A DNA stretch of 64,000 nucleotides from Rhododendron vialii (Eukaryota > Streptophyta > Magnoliopsida > Ericales > Ericaceae). The position numbers were made by a program, and so were the translations under genes. The notes under the pieces were generated by a model. It saw only the letters and a program-made list of their open reading frames with translations, searched no databases and was not told the origin of the DNA. Where the stretch lies: positions 37,805,564-37,869,563 of the forward strand of contig NC_080561.1 of assembly GCF_030253575.1 (NCBI RefSeq). The letters run 5' to 3'. Below are positions 22,941 through 34,186 of the stretch, one piece after another (position 1 is the first letter of the stretch; the number at the start of each line of letters is the position of its first letter).

Positions 22941-24006
22941 TGGGCCTGGAACGAGACCCACATGGCAAAACTAGACATGTCCGGTTATTTTCTCAGGGAG
23001 AGCATCCTCCTCTTCTGCAAAGGATACTGATTCAGTGACTTCCACGTCGATAGTTAATCCAGCTGTTAGTTACTATTTCAGTGACTTCCAGGTCAGTAGT
23101 TAATCCAACTGTTAGTTAGTCAATCATGAGTCATGACTGTAATTAGTGACGGTGGTTTTCTGTTAACCATGGTTAGTTAGCAGTTGAGTTGTCCTATATT
23201 GAGTAAGCTGAGATCTCATTATGTACCCAGTCAAGAAATGTAAAGATTCCAAAAAGAAAATGTTGCCCCAAGTAGAATGTCACTTCAGTTGGTGGCTTAG
23301 CAGGGAGGGAAAAGCTCAAAAGATCACAAATTTCGCCTGTTCACGAGTAAAGCTTTCTTTCTGGTATCATTTTGCTTCGAACCGAAGCCGTGTTTTGCAT
23401 GCTCAGACATGGTCTGAGATGGTAAACGTAATGCGGGGGTAAACGTAAACATCTAAATCCATTTTCGCAGCTCCGCAGTGCAAGCAACTGCCATGCACAA
23501 CTTCTCAACGAGTCCATTAGAAGCAGGGTTGGAAATATCAGCTGTTGCGTATTGTATCAGCCATCACGCAACAGAATTTTGAACAACCGCCGATGTTCAC
23601 CTATGTATTGGCCGATACTGTCCTGTACAGGAGGTTCAAAATTCAGGTTTAACACGGGCTCACATCAGTAAAGATAAATAATGGTACAGTTACATATCTC
23701 AGTACCGCGATTTACAACCCTGATAAGAGGTGAGCCCATTTTTCCTGGTCTGGGAAAATGCCAAAAACATCAAGACACAAGATAAAATATACGAATAGCG
23801 TAGGATACAAACTTGCAAGCTTACAAATATGTGTATCTGCAAGCCAGTATAGCATAGAATACTGATCAATGCATAAAAGTAAATAAAGTTACCTCCCACG
23901 GAAAATAACAATTATTCTCGTGTTTGGCTCAAAAGTCATGCAACACAAGCCTCTTTACAACATATACATTTTCACTTTTTCAGGTTTCAAACTTGAGTAA
24001 TCTCTT
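22941..24006. other. Intergenic stretch and 3' flank of FHY1
   Basis: A 48-bp imperfect duplication (CAGTGACTTCCA... GTTAGT) lies at about 23033-23125. No other feature was seen; the 3' UTR of the minus-strand FHY1-like gene must end in the right part. Confidence 0.45.
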
Positions 24007-26959
24007 CTACATCATAAGCATGGAGAAGTACTCCTCAAATTCTTTATCAATCGTCAGTTTCTTAGCGGTCGGCTGAGTCTCTGCAGTCAAAATAAAGACG
24101 TCTGCATGTTAGCAAGTGATAGAGAGAATGAAGGTTTTCGACTAGACTAGATGCACGGACACATGAGTAACAATGAAAGGTTGAAATACACTCTTATCCT
24201 TGAAGAAATTGGTCAAGAAAGCTAAATTACCTCGGTTAATACTCCATCTTCCAGATGAAAGAACATAATTACTCGAACGTGGTTCCTTATCAGTACATGT
24301 CTCACTGTAGTCATTTTCATCTTCTAAGCAACTGTAATCGATCTGGCACCCAAACTCTTGGACATGCTCATCAAAATTCTGACAACTATTTAGTCCAAAA
24401 TCGTTGTGTGGAAAACTGTTGTCTCCGCTACACTGTGATTGCACTCTGTCAGCACCAGATTTGGAAACTATTCTGCTGTCCAGAGAATAAAGGCTATTCT
24501 TGAAACTGCTACTGGCCCAATTAACAGATGAAGTGGAAGGCATATCAGACAGAAGCATCTTTGGATACTCCAATTGGATTTTAGCTTCAGCAGATGACAT
24601 GGTGGAGTCCGAATCTCCACCGTAACTATTGCTATCTTTTCCCGACACTATTTCTGGCTCATCATCTTTTGCAACAATGATAATTTTACCCATTTCTGGC
24701 TCATCATCTTTTGCAACAACGATAATTTTACCCTTGATTATGTGTGCGTCAACGTCGTCAACTCTTGGGTTTTTATTAAGCGGAGAAACAATATCTGAAC
24801 TAAAGCTGCTGTCTGAGCATTTATGCTTTGGAAGAGGCAAACCCAATGTCTCTGCATGAAATTTTCTTTTCTTGGTAAGGTAGAAAATGCCAGAGTAAGA
24901 CTCCACTACTTTGTCAACATTAACCCTGCAGTGACACATCCATAACATCATTTTGCCAATAGTTTTTCATAAAAGCTCAGGAAAAAAGTCGACATTTCCA
25001 TAACAGCATTTTGGCAATAGTTTAGAAATTGACAGAGGCAGATCGACAACTTGTGATGCCAGATGGATTGAAAACTTGTGATGCCAGATGGCCAAGACTC
25101 GGTGATGAGGTAGTGAGAAAATAAGTCAACAAGTTTCAATCCGTCATTCCATGTTAGGCTTCGTCAATTATGGCAGTGCCGGGATGGTTAAACATGAACA
25201 GGAAGGTATAACCAACTACTAGTAACTATTTAATTGCATAATTATAAATAAGATAACAGTACCAAACACGACGAGTGCTATTCTGTTGCAATCAACTTAA
25301 AGCTGGAAAAAGTAAGGTTGGAGAGAAATATCATACATATAGAGAGCTGGTAAACAGATGAAAGAACCACCAAATTAACGCATCTTTATCAAGTAACCAG
25401 TGCCAGGACTAAATAATGTGTGTGAAAACCTTCTTCGGGTTGTGACTTGTGTGTCAGGTGCAAACCATGTGCATTAAGGTGTCAACTAGTAAAGTCTTCA
25501 AAACTTAGGACACTGGTCACTGCGAGTGAACGGTGCCACTAATGCCATACAGCCATTTGTCGCTTTCATGGGATAGCTAAAGACAACACCAATTGCCACC
25601 CTCATGCTATTGACAATTCCTCATCTTGTCTACTGGCTACTATGTTCTGTCTTTAATTCCCGGTCAAGAGGTCGCAGACTGCTTCCTTTTTCTTCCTTTC
25701 TTTGTAGAGTGACCGCTTCCTTTTTCTTCCTCATTTTCTTCTCTACAACTGCGATTTCACTTAAAATCGCACGGACTGGCCTATACTCTCCAAGACTTCT
25801 TGTTTATCATCTTTTTATCCTATCTTTTCTTGTACTTGAAATGGAAAAAATCACCTCCCGATATACAACATGAGTAACCAAAGAGACACCATCTCCGTTG
25901 AGCACATATGACACTAGCTCCATGAAGCAACGCATACCAACCCAAGAATAAGGTCACATTTTAAACCATAATACAGCACATTCATTCTACGTAGTTAGCA
26001 ATCCAGAATGAAATTTAAGTTTTCTATACTTGATAACAGAGACTGAAAAATCATACCTCTTGAAATATTCACACTTCACACTCGTAACAGTTCCGCTACA
26101 ACAAGTATACCTTTTAGTTGTGTAAGAAACTTCAGTGCGACCGTTTCTAAAACTCTGTTCCAAGATTTTCCCCAAAACTATGCAGAGGACCAGCACGATG
26201 CATGTTCACTCAGAGCATCTCCAATAAAGCTCTATATCTCTAAATAAGGGAACAAAATTACTCCAATCAAGCTCTATATTGGGTCTCTATTTTAGAGACC
26301 CAAATTTGGTTCTCTATATATAGAGATGTTCCAAACATATAGAGAATGATCTCTAAATTTTTTCCCTTGGTGAAATCACCACTTTACCCTTGAAAACTTG
26401 TGTATTGTCTTCACCAATCCAATCGGCAGTGACCAACCAAGCCATTTATGATGCTTTTTGAATAAAAAAGTATATTTTGAGATGAAAAGAGAGATTAAGG
26501 ATTGGAGTTGAATGAATAGTGAAAATCTCTAAACTTGCTTTTTGAATAAAAAAGTATATTTTGAGTCTCTATTTAAGAGAATTGGGTTGGAGATGCTCAA
26601 AGAGAGGAAGAGAGAGAGTGTTGTAAAATTGATTTATAGACACTTCTGTCTTCAAAGATTTCCCACATTGAGATGTCATGGACATACGAATAGACTCGCT
26701 GGCATGATCCCTACGGACCCTACCTCGAGCGAATTATCAAATTGTTTAGAACTTTTCTCATTCAATAACTATAAATCACTTATCAAATATCCAATCTACA
26801 CCACTAGGTGTATCATCCATGATCCACCACACAAAAAAAAAAAAAAAACCCTTTGAATTCACCAATTCAGGCATTCTGCATCCACATCTCATTTGACATC
26901 ATCAAATCCTGTCTTCATGCATAGTAACTCCGCGCCTTACAGTTTAGTATGAGAAAAAG

Positions 26960-27043
<84 letters not shown>

Positions 27044-27748
27044 AGCTAAGCATTGACATTTTTCTGATAACTCAGAGCATCGGGACCAGATTGTGCGCAC
27101 CTCAACTTAGTCCCATCATCCACTCACGGGGTCCTATTTAAAGACGGGATAGAGCGGTATGGACCGGTCCCATAGGAGGTTTCAGACATAGTTAAGCAAT
27201 GATTTAAGCATTATTGGCACGAACACAACCATCAATAAAGGCCAAAACTTCACCAATGTTCATCGAACTCATTCAAACCCCCCTCAACTAGCAGTAAATT
27301 AAGAAACTGCATCAAGAACATATGAACATGAATTTTAACCTTCAAACACCCTTTTGTTCGTCTTGAACATAGAGGGGTTTTATATCAAACCTAACCAGAG
27401 AGCAGTTTTAAAGCGGAAAAAATTAGGTAACCCTATGACCAATTTCCTCTAACAGAAACCCTTATCTCCTACTATGAGGAAATTAAAGACACGAGCTGAA
27501 TTCAACAGCGAAATCTTTCACTTGATTACCCAAGATCATTGGAACTAATATCCATAAAAGGTGAGAACTGACTCAATAACTTGCTATTTTCTGCTAATTT
27601 TCACTCCTAAATTCGAGTTCAAACAAGTTAAATGTCAAGAACAAAGCTTCATAAAAGAGGTAAAAGAACGCGAATAGTAAAGGTAATTGATGAAAACCAA
27701 GAAAGTATACCTGTTAATGTCAGATGGGTCGAGGTTCTCTTCCTCCAT
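24007..27748 (-). CDS. FHY1: FHY1/FHL-like phytochrome A nuclear-import factor, 268 aa
   Basis: FHY1-type proteins bind light-activated phytochrome A and carry it into the nucleus for far-red responses. Exons on the minus strand: 27748-27711, 24925-24231, 24080-24007; GT-AG introns; 269 codons including stop. The N-terminal nuclear signal TKKRKFHAETLGLPLPKHKC (30-49) and the C-terminal phyA-binding region (VLSSGRWSINR at 234-244, LTIDKEFEEYFSMLMM at 253-268) are the family hallmarks; the middle is Ser/Asp-rich and poorly conserved. At 268 aa it is longer than the roughly 200 aa of Arabidopsis FHY1 and FHL, partly through a 14-residue internal duplication. I chose MEEENLDPSDIN as the start because it matches family N-termini, although the frame stays open upstream to 27904. 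Intron 1 (2785 bp) carries a MITE and a microsatellite. FHY1 and FHL cannot be told apart here. Confidence 0.9.
24650..24733. repeat. In-frame 42-bp tandem duplication in FHY1 exon 2
   Basis: Two 42-bp copies differ at about one base and encode consecutive GKIIVVAKDDEPEM and GKIIIVAKDDEPEI. The duplication preserves the frame, lies between the nuclear signal and the Ser-rich middle, and is probably recent. Confidence 0.9.
26213..26598. mobile_element. MITE in FHY1 intron 1
   Basis: Ends are GAGCATCTCCAA and TTGGAGATGCTC, with subterminal TAGAGACC/GGTCTCTA-type pairs. These ends are common on plant MITEs; a partial relative occurs near 29.1 kb. I could not see a definite target duplication, so the superfamily is open. 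Confidence 0.7.
26962..27042. repeat. Compound (CT)n(CA)n microsatellite in FHY1 intron 1
   Basis: About 29 CT units run directly into about 11 CA units. Confidence 0.95.
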
Positions 27749-27949
27749 AACCAGTAGCAACCGTGGATCAGACGGACCGCACTGTATAGAGTACTCGTAA
27801 TTCGCAATGAGGTGCTCTTTCAGAGTTTCGACTCCCCTCTTTCTCTCTCTATCCACTCTTTCTCTCTCTTCTATTCTGCCATCTTTACTCTCCCGCTTTA
27901 TCACGCGCGTTTCAGGACGTTTCCAACACGATAGTTAAGAAAAATAAGT

Positions 27950-30769
27950 TTATAGAATCTCGAAAAATAAATCCAAGTACTCGAAAAATAGTTCAAAAAG
28001 AGATACTAATGGATGGCGTTTGCTACGTTCAACAATTCTTGGGGTGATTCCACCTTTCGTGCAAGTGAGCGAAAAGATAGTGGGAGGACTGCGAGATTAA
28101 TTCGAGATCACAAGATGTGAGCAAGTTCATCGAAGATATTTTGCATTGTAAGATATTATAAAAATTAAAAGGTGTTGCTAATGCCAAAACTATTTTTATT
28201 TGTGTTAAAATTGTAGTGCATAAAATCTTTGTACTATGTGCAAGATACAAGATTTTTATACAATAGAGTTTTGATATAAACAAAAATAATTTTGGCATTA
28301 TCGTTTTTCAAATTAAAAAAATAGTAGTAGTGCTCTTGATTTTAGTAGTATTATTTTGCTCTCCTTTTTTCATTTACAGATTGAGATGTTTATTTGATCT
28401 AGGAATGGTAACGGGGTAGGACAGATTTTTGTGCACCTCAACCCGAAAATTATTACTCGACCCTGACCGGGTATTGTTTGGGTACCCCTGTTCCCGCCGT
28501 GCTCCGTAAAAAATTAAAAAAATTGCTAATCTAAAAGCAAAATAAAAGAAAATAAGTATAAATAAAGTGTTAGTTTAGTATAATGGTGAAAATATAAGGT
28601 AAGAATATAAGGGTTTTTTAGTATAATGATAATAATATTAGGGTAAAAATATAAAATTTGAAATATTAATGATAATTAGATTAGGATAAAACTATAATTT
28701 TATAAATAAATACATTTTGGTGCTGGTAATATCGAGACAGGTACATTGGTGCGGGTTTCTGGTGGGTTTAGAGACGGGGTACTATCACCTCAAATCCGAC
28801 CGGATTTTAGTATTTTTACCACTAGCCCGATATTCGAAAAGGTAATGAAAAACCCGCCCCCATTCGGAGCGGAGCGGAGCGGGTCTGGTTGCCATAACTA
28901 ATTCGATCACTCCGTAAGTTGGCGCGTCAAATGGGTTTTGTTTTGTGTTTTTTTTCCTTTTTTTCAAGAACTCCAGTCGCTGCGTAGGACAAGAGACCGT
29001 CACTCAAATCTGTCTCTTGACGAGTAGGACAGGACCATCTCCAGTCCACGTGAGGGTGCACTCCTTCGCTCCTAAAAACCTGACAAGAGACACGTGCCGG
29101 TGGCAGCCACTCGTTGAGCATCTCCAACCCGAAACCGGGACCCCTTCGTCTCGGCTCCAGTAGATTTGAGTTGTCTATTGCGAAAATAAAATATAAACCA
29201 CTCCATTAGTGTCGAAATGAATAGTTTGAATTGTTCATTACACCCCTATAATACAATCCGTTCACTACGCAACCTCTTGTTGACACATCAAAAACTTTTT
29301 TCCAAATTTTTTTGGAGAGCAATGTTGAAAATGCTCCTCCAAATATAGGCTCTCTCTTCAAATATAGGCCTTATTCGTTTGAGGGATTCAAAATTTCTGG
29401 ATACGGTCTTCAATAATTTTCTTAAATATTTTGTTTGGCTTGCTTTTTAAAAAAAAAAATTATACTCAAAAAACACTCATTATCTCTATTTTCAATCATT
29501 ACTCTCTTCACTCATTATCCCATATCTCCAATCATTATTCTCATGTCTCTCTATCTCTCTTCACTCACTCCTATCTCCAATTATTATCATAATTCCTTTC
29601 TTCACTCATTACCCAAAAAACCAAACTCAAAAATTCTAAAAAATCCATTCAAACACTGCATTTATCTCTCTATTTACAAATGGTGGTTAGTACCTCCATT
29701 TATAAACGACTACTCTAAGAACATCCACATTAGGATCTCTACTTGCCCCATTTAGCTAAAGAAGAGAGGAAAACTTCATTTATAGGCATGCATAAGCCCT
29801 CGCCTTTGTTTCACTCTAAGTTAGCATTGCTACAGTCCCAATAACGACACCAATAAATAACATTTCTTGCATTTCCTCAAAGAAAAAAAACGTTTGAAGT
29901 GTGATCACAACTTTAAAAATAAATGAGTTTTTAAAATACCACACAGGTCAACAAAAGTTTTACTTTAGAAAATTAAAAGTGTGGCTTGGAGATGCTAAAG
30001 CTCTATATTTATGTACACCTCATATTACTAAGAATTAGGATGAACCAGTAAAATAGTACTAACTCATACTTTGAGCACCATATTGCCACTTTAGTATGTG
30101 TTGGAATAGGAGTGACAATGGGCCAATTATCGGGTACTCCCGGGGTACCGTGGCATTGCCTAGTGATGCTCCCCGCAAATAAAAGATCGGCACCTCACAA
30201 TGTGACTCAACATTTCAAGATCAAAACAAGCTCACTTTACATTATGGCCACAGAATAAATCACCAGAGTTAACACTCTTGGGAATTAGAATCCTGGAATT
30301 AATTGGAAATCACACAAACCAAAAGCTTCTCAATTTGGCAAAGTTACAGTTGTCACAATTGGTATGTATTTGCCGAAGAATTTGCTCATTTCAACAGACA
30401 TTTTGGTTTTGGGTTAACAGGGATGGTGATTCCCTCATTATACACAACGCATCAACAAAATATGACACCCCTAAACTCTACATATTCGGTAAAATCGCCG
30501 AGACACTAATCTACATCTCAAAATCCTTCAAAACTCGTTCCCGCTGGCTATTGCAACAGTTGTGATAAAGCAGATTGCACCAAAATTTATATCTTCCTCC
30601 CTCCTCAACTTCACCCCAGCTAGGACAGATGCACCAATTCTGAAACTTATAGTGGAACACCAGACTTCACCCACATGATCATACTATGCATATACATCAG
30701 TCTCTTGACATTAAATAGTCCAATATCTTCGTGTTGTCATCATAATCGACACCCAAACAACACTCAAAC
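27950..30769. other. Intergenic region between FHY1 and PAT16 genes
   Basis: It holds the FHY1 upstream region and the PAT16 3' flank. At about 28405-28895 a GC-rich block with AATGGTAACGGGG at one end and GGTTGCCAT at the other looks like a degenerate MITE. At 29430-29665 an AT-rich block is a reverse-orientation relative of sequence at 43845-44005. Single GAGCATCTCCAA-like ends occur near 29117. No further gene was recognised. Confidence 0.45.
29430..29665. repeat. Dispersed AT-rich repeat, also at 43.85 kb in reverse
   Basis: The series ATCTCCAATCATTATTCTCA ... TTCACTCATTACC ... CATTCAAACAC is the reverse complement, with mismatches, of 43845-44005. Both copies lie beside CATCCAAAC/GTTTGGATG ends typical of plant MITEs. 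Confidence 0.55.
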
Positions 30770-33700
30770 TCATTTAGAGGCTGATGCACCAGCCTTTTTC
30801 TCATAAGCTGACGGGAAACGAAGACCAGAACCAATATGCCTCGATCTAGGGCAAACCCAACAAAGTACATTTGGACCTAGCGCCTGAAGCAGTCAAGAAT
30901 AACCAGTCAACTAAACAAAGCCTTCTAATGGTTGTCTAACAATACAAGTCTTCCCAATAGTCAATCGAAAAGTGAACCATTTTTAGAATGTCTTCTTGTT
31001 CAACCCCCATGAATGTTAGGAGCTTCAATGTTAGCAAAACATATTCACTGGTCAATTGAAAAAATGGGGTGAGAGGGTTATGTGTGTGTGGTTTTTTAAG
31101 TTCAGTTATGGTACAAGCAGATAATTGAAAGAGGGTTATATTGGATGGTACCGAAATAAGGTTTTCATAAGCACCAAGATCATATGGATGTGAATAATCA
31201 TCCCCTCCCTTCTCTGCTAGCCACATAGCTCTCACTCCTTCGTGGTACTGCAAACAAACAAAAAAAGAACAATATCGGAATCACAAAAGTGGTTTGCCAT
31301 CAAACAAATGAACAATGACACAAAATGCCATATTTTATGAACCTCTATAGTGGTCTTATTTCGCAAAATGAGGTAGACATGCCAAGCCAAAAGAACGCTC
31401 AGAGCCACAGTTAATGGGACGAGCAACAGCCCCGAAATGACCTGGAAATCAAAACCTGTAAGTAAACTGACTTATATTCCATACATAGGCAAATAACGAA
31501 GAATAGTCGTTGATATTACATATATAGTTCTGAAAGATCCTTCACTTTCCTCCTCATCTTTTGCAGAATCATTCGTTAGACTACCCACAAGCAAAACCTG
31601 AAAATTATACAAAAATTGGGTGGAAATAGTTACTTCCTCGTGCATTCTCCACAAATGACATTAAGCAGCTAAAACATCAGGAAAAGAGTTCTTCAAACAT
31701 ACCAGGGAGTAAATGCACGCAATTACAGCATACAGAACAAAAATGAAGAAGACCTTATAATTTGCATGGCCCACACAAGTGTTCATCCATATGCAATGGT
31801 GGTCCTACATACAAGAGACAGCATATTAACACATATACAGGATATTTTGGAAAAGACTCGAGGAAACAATGATAACAGCTTACCATTCGCAAAACACATC
31901 GTTTACATACACGACAATGATGTGCACGGGGAGGCTTATAGTGGGAACACTTCTGGCAGTATCTCAAATCTCCACCCTGCAAAACCAATTGATGTAAAAG
32001 CCTGGTATGGACAGTAAATTACACCTTCAATTTGTGGTGTTTACATCTATCTTAATTGTTTCAATCGACCTTATCGTCAATACAACTACCAATTCGTTAA
32101 CAATGTTGAAAACAAGGTTTTAAATTCAATTCCAGGCCTATCAAAGCAAAATCAGAAATTCAATATCGGGACTAACATACAAGGCTGCCAACATTTTAAA
32201 AAGTAGTGTACCAAATCACAGGACTTTGATTAAAAGCCCTAGTGTACAAGTCATGAACTCCAAGAATTTTAAAACTCATTAGCAAGTTTACCCAATTTTG
32301 TACATGTATGAAGGTACCGTCACTAGACTCACTACTATTCGATCACCAGTAAAGGAAACAAGTGAATCCCTAATTACAGTATTTTATACCAAGGGTCGGC
32401 TTTGAGCCCTAACCTTTTTGCCTTAGTTATGGATGAGTTGACTAGATATATTTAGTATGATATTCCGTGGTGTATATTGTTTACAGATGATATTGTCTTA
32501 GTGATGAGATTGCAAGGGAAGTTAATGCTAAATTAGAAATTTGGAGAGACACTAGAGTCCAAAGGATAAGTAGGAGTAAAACTGAGTATATGAACCCTAA
32601 GTTTAGTGATAATAGAAGTGCTCAGGCAGAAGAAGTGAGGATTCAGGATCAAGAGATACCAAAAAGTGAGCATTCTATGTATTTAGGTTCAATTATTAGC
32701 AAGGATGGAGAGATTACGGACGATGTAACCCATACGATCCAAGTTGAGTGGCTGAAGTGGAGAGCCGCTTCTGGTGTATTGTGTGATCGAAGGATACCTA
32801 TAAAATTGAAAGAGAAGTTTTATAGAACTGCTATACGAGCAAAGATGCTATACGGGATGGAATGTTGACCTATTAAGAAGCAACAAGTGAGTACGATGAG
32901 TGTAACTGAAATGAGGATGTTGAGGTGGATGTGTGGTAAGAATAAGAGAGATAGAATTATAAACGAAGCTATTCATGAGATGGTAGGAGTTGTACCTATA
33001 AAGGAAAAGTTAAAGAGAAAATAGATTAAAGTGATTTGGACATATTTACCTTAGACCTGCACACACAGTAGTCAAAAAGAGTGACATGATAGTAGTGGAT
33101 AGTAGGGTTAGGGGAAGAGGAAGGCCTAAATTGACTTTGGATGCGGGAAGAGGAAGGCCTAAACTGACTTTGGATGCGGTGATACTGAAGGATTTGGGCT
33201 TACTAAATCTAAGTAAATAAGTAGCCCCAGACAAAGCTCAATGAAACAAGGCTTAGTTTGGTTTGGTTTACCCAATTTTGTGCATAAAACAGTATCCAAG
33301 TCACATAAAAGAGAGCAAAGCAGGGTCCAAAATTCAATTATTTTGGCTGATACAATCCCTAGTGGCCAAGGTGAAGTGTAGATATAGGACCAAATGATCC
33401 AAAACTACCTTATATTTTCATTTTCTTTGCCTATTTGTTACTTCAAGATAAATAAACTCAATGATGAAAAAAATACTCTCTTTTTAGGTCTTGTAGCCTG
33501 CAAGGTTCAAAACCCAACAAAAACTATCCCCATACCTCGAATCGATAATATACCCAAAGAAGTCATAACCAATCTTGATGACACAAATTAGAAGAAGTTT
33601 TTTGATCTAGTCTCTAGTCTATTTACATGAAAAGGGTGGTACATAACATGACAAAGGAACAAACCAAAGCAACATTTTCTAATTTGTAAATGGATTTATT

Positions 33701-34144
33701 AGGTTGTAGGCCAAACCACTAAAGTCCTCCATGGATTAGATCCCTACTAGTTCTACAAATCGCAAAAACCTAAGCTTGTTTGAGACTGGTGTATAAATTT
33801 ATAATGATAAACAAAGAAATGAAAAAAATTAAACTTGTTAAGATTGCTTGAATAACATGCTGATAGATTCATCCGATAGCACATTCTCAGAGGGGTCAAA
33901 AGACTCATAAGTTATAACCAAGCAAGATCACATACATACCAAGCAAAAGAATATCAAGTGAGAATTTTCACCTAGCGAGCCCCAATTTCGAAAGAAGAAA
34001 GGTTCTGGCAAGTGAAAGCCTATGCAGGTACATCCAGTGCCATCTTATGAGCATAACTAGCTGAAGCCAAGCAACTAAAACCAATTTTCTAAGTTGAGTA
34101 GGATACCTAGGCAAAATGGCTTCATTTCTAACTAGCCAAATCTA

Positions 34145-34186
<42 letters not shown>

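Noticed and set aside
27635-27904. Longer FHY1 N-terminus starting at the upstream in-frame ATG (27904)
   Set aside because: The extra residues are Arg/Glu-rich low-complexity sequence not seen in the family, whereas MEEEN...PSDIN matches known starts.
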